Shown: positions 32,484 to 42,143, counted from the stretch's first letter. The stretch is 64,000 bases of DNA from Streptomyces sp. NBC_01016 (GCF_026341035.1 NZ_JAPEOQ010000001.1:4960001-5024000); one strand, 5' to 3'. Notes: generated from the letters alone by a model not told the origin. Translations and numbers: made by a program.

Positions 32484-33496
32484 AGCCCGGCCTCCTCGGT
32501 CACCTTCAGTTCGACGGGCGCGCCCGTGCGCGCGGACTCGGCGGCGGCGCACGCGATCCGCACGGCCTCGACGCCGTCGTGCGCCGTCACGCGGGGCGCG
32601 TGACCGCCCTCGACGGCCGCGGCGAACTCCCGCAGCTCTGTCAGATAGGGGCTCTCCGTCATCGGACTGCCCGGAATGCCCTCACCGACCTGGCGCACCC
32701 CCTGCGCCAGCACCCGGAAGCCGGTGTGGGCGGTGGAGTCGTGCTCCAGGATCCCGCCAGGCCCGGCGACCCGGAACGTCGTCCGGAACGGCAGATCGGG
32801 CTGCCCCCACACCCCCAGCACATGACTGACGGCGCCGGAGGCGTGCGTGAGGACCGCGGTGCCGGTCGCCACGTCCCCCGCGACCGCACCCGCGTCCTGC
32901 TTGCCGCGCACCTGCGCGTGCACCCGCACGACATCACCGGCGAGCAGCCGCGCGAAGTCCAGGTCGTGGATCATCTGGTCGACGAGAATGCCACCCGACA
33001 GCGCGGGATCGGAAAACCACGGCGCCCACACGGGAAAGCGCCCGGCCCGCGTGAACCGCAGCGCCGCCGGTTCCCCGATCTTCCCGGCCGCGACCGCACC
33101 GGCGAGCGCCGCGTACGCGGGGAAGTACCGCACGACGTGGGCGGGAAACAGCAGCACCCCCGCCGCCCGCGCCGCACCGGCCATCTCCTGCGCCTCGGCG
33201 ACATCGAGCGAGAGCGGCTTCTCGCACACCACGTGCTTGCCCGCGGCGACCGCGTCGAGGACGAGCTGCCGGTGCGTGTACGTAGGGGTGCACACGTCGA
33301 CGACGCTGCACCGGTCGAGGAGTTCGGCGAGACTCTGTACCGCCGTCACATCGAACTCGGCGTACTTGGCGGCCAGTTGCTCCGCATGACCGTCGGTGGA
33401 CAGGACCGTGACGCGCGCGCCCAGGGCGGTCCAGGCGGGCAGATGGGCACGGGCGATACCGCCGGCACCGATCAGGCCCACGTCGAGGCGTGCCAT
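32480..33496 (-). CDS. Gfo/Idh/MocA-family oxidoreductase
   Basis: A 338-residue NAD(P)-dependent dehydrogenase with N-terminal GLIGAGGIARAHLPAW, catalytic HVVCEKPLSLD and downstream DQMIHDLDFARLL, where the His is the expected general acid/base. It is a distant paralogue of the next gene in the operon; paired enzymes of this family often oxidise and then re-reduce a sugar at different carbons. It follows the second permease gene by 37 bases. Confidence 0.88.
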   Translation of the reverse strand: MARLDVGLIGAGGIARAHLPAWTALGARVTVLSTDGHAEQLAAKYAEFDVTAVQSLAELLDRCSVVDVCTPTYTHRQLVLDAVAAGKHVVCEKPLSLDVAEAQEMAGAARAAGVLLFPAHVVRYFPAYAALAGAVAAGKIGEPAALRFTRAGRFPVWAPWFSDPALSGGILVDQMIHDLDFARLLAGDVVRVHAQVRGKQDAGAVAGDVATGTAVLTHASGAVSHVLGVWGQPDLPFRTTFRVAGPGGILEHDSTAHTGFRVLAQGVRQVGEGIPGSPMTESPYLTELREFAAAVEGGHAPRVTAHDGVEAVRIACAAAESARTGAPVELKVTEEAGL

Positions 33497-33533
33497 GAAG
33501 CTCCTTTGCTGAGGGGGCGGTTCGTCCTTCGGG

Positions 33534-34362
<829 letters not shown>

Positions 34363-34370
<8 letters not shown>

Positions 34371-35331
34371 AGTGCACCCACTTCTTCTGGAGCCGGAACT
34401 GGAGGAACGTCAGGGCCGCCGTGAGCAGCATCAGGAGGAAGGCCAGAGCTGCCGCGGCGCCCTGGTTGTTCTGCTGGAACGCCCACTGGTAGAAGAGGCT
34501 GACGACGGACTGCGTGGACCCGAGCGCCGGGTTCATGGGGCTCATCATCACGTAGATCAGGTCGAACATCTGGAGCGAGTTGATCACGCAGATGACGGCG
34601 GCGAAGAAGATGCTCGGGCTCAGCAGCGGGATCGTGATGGTGAAGAACCGGCGCACCGGGCCCGCCCCGTCCAGCTCGGCGGCCTCGTAGTAGTCCTGTG
34701 GAATGCCCTTGATCCCCGCGATGAAGATGATCAGGTAGTAGCCGACGCTCTGCCACACGGCGACGACCCCGATGGCCCACAGCGCGGTCGACGGGTCCGA
34801 GGCCCAGAAGTGCCGAGACACGCCGAACCACGACAACACCTCGTTGAGCAGGCCGAAGTTGCCGTTGTAGAGCCAGTTCCACACCAGGCCCACCGCGACG
34901 GGGAGCGTCACGAACGGGATGAAGTACAGGGCCCGGTAGACGGCGACGCCGCGCAGGCCGCGCCGGTTCAGCAGGGCCGCGACGGCGATCGACAGCGGCA
35001 GCGTGAGCAGCCCGATCGCCCCGTACAGGAGCGTGTTGCCGATGGCCCGCCACACGGTGACGTCCTGCAGCACGCGCGCGTAGTTCTCGCCGCCGGTCCA
35101 GGTGTTGCCGCCGAACGGTCCGAAGTGGGTGAAGCTGAAGCCGAAGGTCTGAAGCATCGGCCAGAGGTAGAACAGCAGGAAGCCGAGTCCGATCGGCGCG
35201 ATGAAGACATACGCGGCCTTCTGCGTGCGGGAGTTGGGTCCGCGCGTGGTGCCCTCGCGCCCCGCCTTCGTACGAGGTTTCCTGCTGCGGCCCTCCGCCT
35301 CCGCGGCGGCCGTCGACGGGAACACGGCCAT
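34363..35331 (-). CDS. Carbohydrate ABC importer permease (MalF type)
   Basis: A 322-residue permease with a basic cytoplasmic N-terminus (RSRKPRTKAGREGTTRG), six membrane helices and the EAA loop DYYEAAELDGAGPVRRFFTITIPLLSPS (read in parts). The start at 35331 overlaps the binding-protein stop by one base. With the MalG-type protein it forms the channel for a sugar or oligosaccharide. Confidence 0.92.
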
Positions 35332-36596
35332 CAGTTGTCCTCCTCGTCGAGCGCCCGGTCCATCTGCTTCGCGAGCGTGCGTGCCGCGCCCTCGATGCCG
35401 CCCTTGCCGCTGAACGGCGCCCCGAGCAGCAGATACTCGAGGTCCTCCCAGACGGCCGTGTTCCGTGAACTCGGATACGGGTACGCGTAGTCGACCATGT
35501 CGAGGAAGCACCGCAGGTCGAACTCGGGCATCGACTTCAGCCAGGCGTCCTGCGTCCCCGCGTACGAGGGGATGGTCACTCCACCCTTGGCCTGGATCTC
35601 GCCCGCCCGGCTCCGCGCCATGAAGTCCACGAACTTCCAGGCCGCTTCCCGCTTGCGGGACTTGGCGCTGATGCAGTTCGCGAGGCCGTGGATGACGGTC
35701 GCCCGCTCCCGCCCCTTCGGCAGGACCGCGACGCCGCCGTGGTCCTTGATGGCGGGCGTCCCGTACATGAACGAGGCCATCGACGACAGGTCGTAATTCA
35801 TCGCCACCTGCTCCGACAGGTACAGATTGCGCGCCCGGACCTCCGACATGGCGCTCTGTGGCGGCGACCAGCCGCGGTCCACCAGGTCGGTCCAGAAGCG
35901 CAGGCCTTCGATGGAGCGCGGATCGGCGAACCCGGAGCGGCCGTCGCGCAGCACGTAGCCGCCGGCGCCGAAGATCGTCGGATAGAACTTGTTCTGCCGG
36001 TCCATCTCGGCGGCGATCCCGTAGACCCGCCGCTTCGGATCGGTCAGCTCGCGCGCGGCGTCGCGCAGGTCGTCCCACGTCCAGGAGGAATCCGGGTACT
36101 TGACGCCGGCCTTGTCGAAGAGCTCCTTGTTGTACCAGAGCCCGATCGTGTCGAAGTCCTTCGGCAGCGCGTACTGCCTGCCGCCGTACTTGTAGATGTC
36201 GACCAGTGCCTCGGGATGCTTGCCGACCGGGGTGCGGGCACGGGCGATGTGCTCGTCGAGCGGCACCAGCGTGCCATTGGACGCGTACAGCTTGATGTTC
36301 ACGGCGTTCATCCAGAACACGTCGGGCGCCGTGCCGCCCCGCATCGCCGTGCGCAGCGTCGTCCAGTAGGAGTTCCACGGGGTGAGCTGGATTTCCACGG
36401 AGACGTCCGGGTTCTCGCGCTCGAAGGCCCGGATGACCTGCTGCATGCCGGGGACCTGGGCCGGGTCCCACATGCCGTACGAGAGTGCGGTGCGGCCCGT
36501 GCGGATGGCGGCGGTGGAATCGCCGCCGCTCGCGCTGCAGCCGGCGGCGAACGGGGTCGCCGCGAGGGCACCGGCGAGAAGACTTCTCCTGCGCAT
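35331..36596 (-). CDS. Sugar-binding lipoprotein of ABC importer (SBP family 1)
   Basis: A 421-residue extracellular binding protein. A twin-Arg N-terminus (MRRRSLLAGALAATPFAAGC) with lipobox AAGC indicates lipidation at Cys20 and possibly Tat export. Family 1 features include FERENPDVSVEIQLTPWNSYW and GTAPDVFWMN. The sugar is not identifiable. It is the first transporter gene after the ROK regulator, 34 bases downstream of it. Confidence 0.9.
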   Translation of the reverse strand: MRRRSLLAGALAATPFAAGCSASGGDSTAAIRTGRTALSYGMWDPAQVPGMQQVIRAFERENPDVSVEIQLTPWNSYWTTLRTAMRGGTAPDVFWMNAVNIKLYASNGTLVPLDEHIARARTPVGKHPEALVDIYKYGGRQYALPKDFDTIGLWYNKELFDKAGVKYPDSSWTWDDLRDAARELTDPKRRVYGIAAEMDRQNKFYPTIFGAGGYVLRDGRSGFADPRSIEGLRFWTDLVDRGWSPPQSAMSEVRARNLYLSEQVAMNYDLSSMASFMYGTPAIKDHGGVAVLPKGRERATVIHGLANCISAKSRKREAAWKFVDFMARSRAGEIQAKGGVTIPSYAGTQDAWLKSMPEFDLRCFLDMVDYAYPYPSSRNTAVWEDLEYLLLGAPFSGKGGIEGAARTLAKQMDRALDEEDN

Positions 36597-36630
36597 GCGC
36601 GCCTCCGGTCGGTAGGTGTACGGAGAGGTG

Positions 36631-37794
36631 TCAGTGAGCGGGGGACGACGGGCGCGAAGGACCCGCCCCGTCGAGGAGATGGGTGTCCACCTCGTCCAGG
36701 GCGCGGCGCACCGCGCCGAGTGCCACGCCCTCGCGGCCCAGCGTGCTGACCGTGATGAGGGGGACGTGGAGGGTCAGGGGGGAGAGGTGGGCGGCGAGGA
36801 GGGGGCCCAGTGGGTCGCCGACCGGGGACAGGGCGCCGGACAGGACGAGGAGTTCGGGGTCGAGGGCGAGGACGAGTGCGGCGATGCCGGGTGCGACGCC
36901 GGCGAGGTAGCGGTCCAGGACGGCGAGGGCCTTGGGGTGCTGGGCGCGGACGGCGCGTGCGAGTGCGTCGGTCTCCGATTCGCCGGGCAGCCGGTCGCCG
37001 TCCCAGCCGAGCGCGTCCCCGGCCTCGTTCAGGCCGAGTTGCGGCAGGATGCCCAGCTCGCCCGCGCCGCCGCGGCGCCCGCGGTGCAGGCGCCCGTCGA
37101 TCATCACGCCGCACGAGATGCGCCGCCCCACGAGCACGCACGCCACGTCGTCCGCGAGTTCCGCGGCGCCCTGCCAGTGCTCGGCGAGCGTCGCGAGGTT
37201 CACGTCGTTCTCGACCAGGACGGGGCAGGGGAGTTCGTCCGCGAGGCGGCGCGCCAGGTCCAGGTCGGTCCAGTCCGGGACGATCACGGAGCGGATCCGG
37301 CCGGTGTCGTCGACCATGCCCGGCACGCCGATGCCGACGGACCACACGTCGTGCGGACCCAGTCTGTGGTCGGCGAGGAAGGTGCGCAGCCTGGTGCGCA
37401 GCAGTTCGATGCGTTCCGCGCCGGTCAGGGGCGTGGGGAAGTCCTCGCGGTGGCGCGCGACGATCTCGCCGTCGAGGCGGGACAGGAGCAGCACCAGCTT
37501 CTTGAGGCCGATGTCGACGCCGACGACGTGCCCGGCCTCGGCCCGGAACCGGAAGCGGCGCGCGGGCCGCCCGGGGGAGCGTACGGCGGGCGGCGCGGTC
37601 GTCTCCGCGATCCAGCCCTGTGCGATCAGCTCCTCGACCAGCACCTCGACCGTGGGCCGGGACAGGCCGGTGGAGCCGGTGAGACGGCTGACCGTCTGCG
37701 GGCTCTCCTGGCGCAACGACCGCAGCACCACTGAGGTGTTGAGTCCGCGAAGGGCCGCGAGATCGTGCCCGCGCGCCCGGTCGTGCCCCGCCAT
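36631..37794 (-). CDS. ROK-family transcriptional regulator
   Basis: A 387-residue regulator. The N-terminal winged helix (TVSRLTGSTGLSRPTVEVLVEELIAQGWI, read in parts) precedes a ROK fold (VVGVDIGLKKLVLLLSRLDG, GVPGMVDDTG, ENDVNLATLAEHW). The ROK zinc-site Cys residues (CxCGxxGC) are absent; only RRGGAGELG is kept, so sugar phosphorylation is unlikely and it acts as a sugar-sensing repressor. It heads the operon of ABC importer and dehydrogenases. A pair of inverted sites lies just upstream. Confidence 0.88.
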   Translation of the reverse strand: MAGHDRARGHDLAALRGLNTSVVLRSLRQESPQTVSRLTGSTGLSRPTVEVLVEELIAQGWIAETTAPPAVRSPGRPARRFRFRAEAGHVVGVDIGLKKLVLLLSRLDGEIVARHREDFPTPLTGAERIELLRTRLRTFLADHRLGPHDVWSVGIGVPGMVDDTGRIRSVIVPDWTDLDLARRLADELPCPVLVENDVNLATLAEHWQGAAELADDVACVLVGRRISCGVMIDGRLHRGRRGGAGELGILPQLGLNEAGDALGWDGDRLPGESETDALARAVRAQHPKALAVLDRYLAGVAPGIAALVLALDPELLVLSGALSPVGDPLGPLLAAHLSPLTLHVPLITVSTLGREGVALGAVRRALDEVDTHLLDGAGPSRPSSPAH

Positions 37795-37847
37795 GGACTG
37801 TTCCTCCGCCGCGTCGTCGGTGTCGTCGGTGTCGTCGGTCCGGTTGT

Positions 37848-37915
37848 GCAGGACTGTTGCATAAGGGTGGGGGTCGGGGAACCCCGTGCGTACGAGAATT
37901 TTGCAGAAGTCCTGC
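37848..37915. promoter_or_regulatory. Paired inverted sites upstream of ROK operon
   Basis: GCAGGACTGTTGCATAA at 37848-37864 faces TTTTGCAGAAGTCCTGC at 37899-37915. The arms share GCAGGACT and TGCA (13 of 17 bases). The 34-bp gap suggests two half-sites or two operators spanning the ROK promoter. Confidence 0.5.
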
Positions 37916-37935
37916 GTATCTAGGCGGGGTGGGTT

Positions 37936-39105
37936 CTACAGGCGTTCCACGGCGCGGAATGCGGAGAGTCGCGCCAGCAACCGGCGTGCGGGCGGCGTCA
38001 GTTCGCCCACCGGGAGCGTCTCGCCGTCGTTCAAGCGGCCGATCAGGGCGCCCAGTTCGCGCGCCGTCAGCCCGGTCCGCGTGACGTGTCCGCACGCCGC
38101 GACCAGGCGCTGCCCGCCGGCCGGCATCCACACCACGCGCTCCGTGGCCCGCACCGCGTCGTCGTCGGTGAAGTAGCCGGGCCGGGTGGGCGCCGGTGCC
38201 GGGCGCAGGCCGCCGTCCGTGGCGTGCCGCAACACCTCGTGGGCCAGGCGCCGTTGGAGCGGTGCGGGGCGGGCCTCCTGGCGGAGGTGGTCGAGCGCAG
38301 CGGCGAGGGCAGGGGGCAGGGTGCCGGGCAGGTCGTCGGGTGGCTCGCCGTGCGGTACGAGGGTGTCGACCGTGCCCCACGTCCCGTGCGGGGAGGAGTG
38401 GCTGATGAGCGGCGAGGCGGCGCGCGGGACGGAGATGCGCACGGTCGTGGCGGGGGAGCCGGGCGCGTGGACGGTGTGCTCGTGGTCGGCGGGCCAGTAG
38501 AGCAGGTCGCCGGGGAGCGCCGAGGCCGTCCAGCGTCGGTCCCCGGGGCCGGTGAGGTGGAATCGGGGGCGGCCGTGGAGGACGTAGAGGAACGTTGCTG
38601 CTCGGTGGTGGGAGGGCGAGGGGCGTGGTGGCTCGGACGTTCCGTGGCACAGCGTCGTGCCGATGGGCGCCAGGGGCTGGCCGACCTCGTCCCACAGGCC
38701 GGCGAGGAAGGTCCGCTCCCTGGCCCACAGCGGATGGTGTCCCGCGTGCAGCTCCCGGACGACGAGGGCGAAGGGGGTGTCGCCCAACTGCCGTGCAAGG
38801 CGGCGGTCGTAGGCCGCGAACGACCCGTCCTCCGGCCGGGGCAGGAGGTCACCGGGGTCGGTGAGGCGGCGCGGCCCCACCGTGAACCGGATCCGTTCGT
38901 CGGCGTCCGCCGTGGTGTGGTGCGCGGCGGCGACGGCGCCCTCGAAGACCTCGTGGGGGTTGAAAGGCGCGGTTCGGCCGGGAGTCCGGATCGGGCGGAG
39001 CAGCGCGGGCCGGCGGTCCCAATGGTCCGCCGCGACGCGTTGCCAGTCGACCGACCGGCCGACGGGTCCGAGGACGTCGATCGGGGTGGCGGCGCCCGCC
39101 GTCAC
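37936..39105 (-). CDS. JmjC/cupin_4-like protein B
   Basis: A 389-residue protein whose N-terminus (VDWQRVAADHWDRRPALLRPI) matches the opening of JmjC-type ribosomal oxygenases (RoxA/NO66 group). A cupin core follows (FLYVLHGRPRFHLTGPG, LPGDLLYWPADHEHTVHAPG), then a helical C-terminal half. In active hydroxylases the first Fe ligands form H-x-D; here the corresponding place reads PSHHRAATFLYV, so the Asp is not evident. The GTG start at 39105 overlaps the upstream paralogue by GTGA. The two may form a heterodimer. Function unknown; peptide or small-molecule hydroxylation or a non-catalytic sensor are options. Confidence 0.65.
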   Translation of the reverse strand: MTAGAATPIDVLGPVGRSVDWQRVAADHWDRRPALLRPIRTPGRTAPFNPHEVFEGAVAAAHHTTADADERIRFTVGPRRLTDPGDLLPRPEDGSFAAYDRRLARQLGDTPFALVVRELHAGHHPLWARERTFLAGLWDEVGQPLAPIGTTLCHGTSEPPRPSPSHHRAATFLYVLHGRPRFHLTGPGDRRWTASALPGDLLYWPADHEHTVHAPGSPATTVRISVPRAASPLISHSSPHGTWGTVDTLVPHGEPPDDLPGTLPPALAAALDHLRQEARPAPLQRRLAHEVLRHATDGGLRPAPAPTRPGYFTDDDAVRATERVVWMPAGGQRLVAACGHVTRTGLTARELGALIGRLNDGETLPVGELTPPARRLLARLSAFRAVERL

Positions 39106-40319
39106 CGGTGCGGGTCCGGTGGCGTGATCGCGACGGCCCGTGAACGGCACAGCTCGCGGAGCACACCGTGGAGGTGAGCGGAGCGGTCGGACAGCCCCGA
39201 CGAGCGGGCCAGGTCGGCCACCGTGGTGTCTTGGTGTGTCGTGCGCAGGTGGCTGAGTACGTGGTCGGCAGCGCGGCCCCGCACCGGCCAGACATGTCCG
39301 TTTGCCGCCCACAGCGCGTCGTCCGCCCCGGTGGCGACCCGGATGATCTCGCTGACGCACAGTAATCGGTGCCGGGAGGTGAGGGGCACGACGGGGCGTG
39401 GCGCGGGTGCCGGGTTCAGGCCCGCGGCGGAGCGCAGTCCGGCCCAGTGGGTGAGCAGGGCTCGCTCGGTGTCCGGATCGGCGACGGTGTCCGTGAACAG
39501 CCGGGCGGAGGCGGTGAGCCGGGCGGGTAACGCCAGCCGTCCGTCGGCTCTCGTGGGCAGCGGGTGGGGGAGCGTCACGGGGGTGTCCGGGTGCGGGCCG
39601 CGTCTTCGCATCAGCCCGCTGACGGCGTCCAGGACCGGCGGCAGGGCCGAGGCCGTCCGGGCGGGCACACTCACCCGGAGCGTCGTGCACGGTCCCGTAC
39701 GGTGATCGAGGTGCCGGCTCCCGGCGGGCCAGTGCACCAAGTCACCCGCAGTGGCCCGGAGTTCGTACTCGGTTCCGGTGTGTTCGGGGCGCACCCGCAC
39801 GGTCAGCTCGCCGTCGATGACCCAGGTGAGGGACGCGGCGCCGGGGTCGCCCGCCTCGGTGACGGAGTGGTGTCGGTCGCCGACGGCCAACTCCGCGGTC
39901 ACCGGGACCGCGGGCCACCCGACGTACCGCCAGAGCCCGGCCAGCGCGTCCCGTACCCGCGACCACGCGGAGAAGTCACGGTGCAGCGGGTCGGAGGCGG
40001 TCAGCAGCCAGCCGTCGCCGCCGAGTTGCGGCGCGGAGGCGAGGCGTGCGACGTAGCCGCCGAGGTTCCGGTCGGCGGGGCCGGGCAGCAGGGGGCCCGG
40101 TTCGCGCAGCACACCGTCGGCCGTGGCCAGGCGCAGTGGGACGGGATCCGGCTGTGCGGCCGCCGCCAGGAGGAGCGCGTGGGCGTCGGCCGGGTCGAGA
40201 CCCAGCGCCGGGGCGTCGGGGACGACCACCGGCTCCCTGGCCCAGTGTGTCTCGGCGAAGCGCCGCAGGGCGGGGGTGTGGGGCGCGGTCCTGCGAGCGG
40301 GGGTGTGCCTTGACTTCAT
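39102..40319 (-). CDS. JmjC/cupin_4-like protein A
   Basis: A 405-residue paralogue of the following gene. The N-terminus has FAETHWAREPVVVPDAPALG, the JmjC-type entry motif. The core has ASLTWVIDGELTVRVRP and AGDLVHWPAGSRHLDHRTG. Its C-terminus (TVADLARSSGLSDRSAHLHGVLRELCRSRAV, read in parts) looks like the winged helix that ends RoxA-type oxygenases. An H-x-D metal motif is not evident (GDRHHSVTEAG at the expected place). The ATG at 40319 has GAGGAGA ten bases upstream. The overlapping pair points to a conserved two-protein unit. Confidence 0.65.
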   Translation of the reverse strand: MKSRHTPARRTAPHTPALRRFAETHWAREPVVVPDAPALGLDPADAHALLLAAAAQPDPVPLRLATADGVLREPGPLLPGPADRNLGGYVARLASAPQLGGDGWLLTASDPLHRDFSAWSRVRDALAGLWRYVGWPAVPVTAELAVGDRHHSVTEAGDPGAASLTWVIDGELTVRVRPEHTGTEYELRATAGDLVHWPAGSRHLDHRTGPCTTLRVSVPARTASALPPVLDAVSGLMRRRGPHPDTPVTLPHPLPTRADGRLALPARLTASARLFTDTVADPDTERALLTHWAGLRSAAGLNPAPAPRPVVPLTSRHRLLCVSEIIRVATGADDALWAANGHVWPVRGRAADHVLSHLRTTHQDTTVADLARSSGLSDRSAHLHGVLRELCRSRAVAITPPDPHR

Positions 40320-40366
40320 CGGGTGGGGATCTCCTCGGTCCCACGTGGGGGTGGCGCCGGTTCGCG

Positions 40367-40396
40367 ACCCTGCCAGAGCGCTTCGTGCTTCGTCAA
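40367..40396 (-). promoter_or_regulatory. Promoter candidate for JmjC/cupin pair
   Basis: Read leftward, TTGACG (40396-40391) and CAGGGT (40372-40367) are 18 bp apart. The palindrome CCCACGTGGG at 40340-40349 sits in the leader and could be an operator. I see no gene between 40320 and 40598. Confidence 0.4.
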
Positions 40397-40598
40397 CGCT
40401 TTGCGGAGAACCCGTGAACACGCACGGGGAGGGAGAGAAGGAGCGTGACGTCCAGGGGTCGGGTGGCGTCGGAAAGGTGTGGGTCTTGTGAAATGGCGGG
40501 TTGGCGCCTGCCGGAATACGCGACTCCGCCCCATTTGGGCAGGCGGGGTGCATGGCAAGGTGGGCGCGCTCGTGTCACATGTCCAAGAAAGGCCCCTC

Positions 40599-41510
40599 AT
40601 GCCCCTCGCATTGTTCCGCCGTAAGAGCGCCGGTTCCGCAGCGCGGGGTGGTGGGCCCGTCCACTCCGTGCCGCAGGGTGCGGGCGGCGTGCACTGCGAG
40701 GTGATCGACCCGTTCGGTCAGCCCATGCCGGGCGCCCAGGTCACGGTGACGCAGTCGCAGAGCGGGCGCGTCTCCGTGAAGGCCACGACCGACCCCTTCG
40801 GCCTGGTCTTCGTCACGCTGGAGCCCGGCCGCTACAGCATCCTGATAGCGGCCGAGGGCCTGGAGCCGTTCCAGCAGACGGTCGAGGTCGTCGAGGGCGA
40901 GACGCTGCCGCTCACCGGGATCCAGCTGCACGTCGGCCGCTCGCCCGAGCTGCCGCAGCCCGGCACCTGGATGTTCGACCCGCCGCACACCGCGATCCGC
41001 TTCATCGCCAAGCACGTCGGCATGGCCCACGTCCACGGCCGCTTCACGCGCTTCGAGGGCGGCATCCAGATCGCGCCCGACATGGCCGACTCGCGGGTCG
41101 AGGTCCGCATCGAGGCCGGGTCGATCACCACGGGCAACAACACCCGCGACAACCACCTGCGTTCCGCCGACTTCCTGGATATCGAGAACTACCCGTACAT
41201 CCACTTCAGCTCGGACCGCTTCATCTACCGGGGCGGCTCCAAGTGGACCGTCCAGGGCGCCCTCACCATGCACGGCGTGAGCCGCACGGTCGACCTCGAA
41301 ACGGGCTACCTCGGCGTCGTCAACGGCGGCTACGCCGAGGAACTGCGCTGCGCGGCCCTCGCCACGGCGGAACTCCACCGCGAGGACTACACGCTGAACT
41401 GGCGCACCATGCTCGCCAAGGGCATCGCGGTCGTCGGCCCCACGGTCAAGCTCGAAATGGACCTCCAGGCCATGTACCGCAGCGCGGACACGCCGACGCC
41501 GCCGGAGTAG
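40599..41510 (+). CDS. YceI-domain protein with N-terminal carboxypeptidase-regulatory-like domain
   Basis: A 303-residue two-domain protein. Residues about 30-110 form a beta-sandwich of the CarboxypepD_reg type (VIDPFGQPMPGAQVTVTQ, GLVFVTLEPGRYSILI). Residues about 120-300 are a YceI lipocalin-like barrel (DPPHTAIRFIAKHVGMAHVHGRF, ADFLDIENYPYIHFSSDRF), a fold that binds polyprenoids or other amphiphiles. There is no signal peptide, unlike the periplasmic E. coli YceI, so it is cytoplasmic. The ATG at 40599 has AAAGG six bases upstream. The fused layout is common in Streptomyces; the ligand is unknown. Confidence 0.85.
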   Translation: MPLALFRRKSAGSAARGGGPVHSVPQGAGGVHCEVIDPFGQPMPGAQVTVTQSQSGRVSVKATTDPFGLVFVTLEPGRYSILIAAEGLEPFQQTVEVVEGETLPLTGIQLHVGRSPELPQPGTWMFDPPHTAIRFIAKHVGMAHVHGRFTRFEGGIQIAPDMADSRVEVRIEAGSITTGNNTRDNHLRSADFLDIENYPYIHFSSDRFIYRGGSKWTVQGALTMHGVSRTVDLETGYLGVVNGGYAEELRCAALATAELHREDYTLNWRTMLAKGIAVVGPTVKLEMDLQAMYRSADTPTPPE

Positions 41511-41538
41511 GCGGGCGGGCAGTCCTGCGGATTTCTGT

Positions 41539-41578
41539 CCGCACGGACGCCGCGCCTTTCGGGGTGACGTCCGTGCGG
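41539..41578 (+). terminator. Hairpin after YceI gene
   Basis: CCGCACGGACG and its complement CGTCCGTGCGG flank an 18-base loop, 28 bases after the YceI stop. Confidence 0.65.
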
Positions 41579-41599
41579 GCCGCGTGCCGCCGCATGCGT

Positions 41600-41625
41600 G
41601 TGCCCTCCCGCTAGCGGGAGGGCAC
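41600..41625. terminator. Perfect 26-bp palindrome, bidirectional terminator
   Basis: GTGCCCTCCCGCT followed at once by its exact complement, between the convergent YceI and CsbD genes. Having no loop spacer, the RNA hairpin would open a small GCTAGC loop. Confidence 0.65.
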
Positions 41626-41644
41626 GGGCACGGTACGAGGCCGA

Positions 41645-41839
41645 CTACTGGTCGTCGTCACGCCGCAGGGAGTCGCGGACGCCTTCGGCCTTGTCGCGGA
41701 GGCTCTCGACGCCTTCCTTGGCCTTGCCACGGGCCTGGTCGGTCTGCCCTTCGGCCTTCACCCGGTCGTTGCCGGTGACCTTGCCGGTCATCTCCTTGGC
41801 TTTGCCCTTGACCTTGTCCATGGCGCTGTCGTCACCCAT
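41645..41839 (-). CDS. CsbD-family stress protein
   Basis: A 64-residue hydrophilic, charged, helix-forming protein (MDKVKGKAKEMTGKVTGNDR, then VKAEGQTDQARGKAKEGVES), the CsbD layout. CsbD proteins are abundant under stress and controlled by general-stress sigma factors in Bacillus; the molecular role is unknown. The ATG at 41839 has AAGGAG six bases upstream, and the gene ends 20 bases after the palindromic terminator. Confidence 0.9.
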   Translation of the reverse strand: MGDDSAMDKVKGKAKEMTGKVTGNDRVKAEGQTDQARGKAKEGVESLRDKAEGVRDSLRRDDDQ

Positions 41840-41994
41840 GACTGCTCCTTGCGTGGTTGAGCTGGGGGATGGCAGCAACGGTATGAGCGCTCGGCAGGGG
41901 ACGCATCTGGAGTGGTTGCCGAGAGTGGTGACCTGCGTATGCGAGCCGTCGCGCTGCGTAGCCGGGTGTCCGTTCGCGGGTGGGTGGGGCCTGT

Positions 41995-42025
41995 GGAATG
42001 GTTAACAGGCGAAATGTCCCATTCC
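41995..42025 (+). promoter_or_regulatory. Hairpin in the leader of bL37-like gene
   Basis: GGAATGG at 41995-42001 and CCATTCC at 42019-42025 can pair around a 17-base loop containing GTTAAC, ending 15 bases before the ATG and just before the ribosome site. It could be an autoregulatory leader element or an operator. Confidence 0.4.
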
Positions 42026-42040
42026 GCCCCGGGAGGTCCC

Positions 42041-42118
42041 ATGTCGTCGAAGCGTCGTCGGAAGAAGAAGGCGCGCCGCAAGCACGCGGCGAATCACGGC
42101 TCCCGTCCGCAGTCCTGA
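42041..42118 (+). CDS. Ribosomal protein bL37-like, 25 residues
   Basis: A 25-residue, very basic peptide beginning MSSKRRRKKKARRKHAANHG and ending SRPQS. It matches the pattern of the actinobacterial 50S protein bL37 seen in mycobacterial ribosomes: a Lys/Arg-rich start followed by ANHGKRPN-like residues. bL37 binds near the 23S rRNA domain II/III junction. The ATG has GGGAGG five bases upstream, a strong ribosome site for so short a frame. A hairpin precedes it. The assignment rests on pattern recall and size, so an unrelated basic peptide is possible. Confidence 0.75.
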   Translation: MSSKRRRKKKARRKHAANHGSRPQS

Positions 42119-42143
42119 CTGCGGCGGCGGTCGCGGGGTGGGG

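Noticed and set aside
37810..37840. GTCGTCGGT repeats before the ROK gene as regulatory
   Set aside because: They are a simple 9-bp low-complexity run between the start codon and the stronger inverted sites.
37936..40598. A RiPP cluster built on the JmjC/cupin pair
   Set aside because: I found no convincing precursor peptide with a ribosome site, and no protease or exporter next to the pair.
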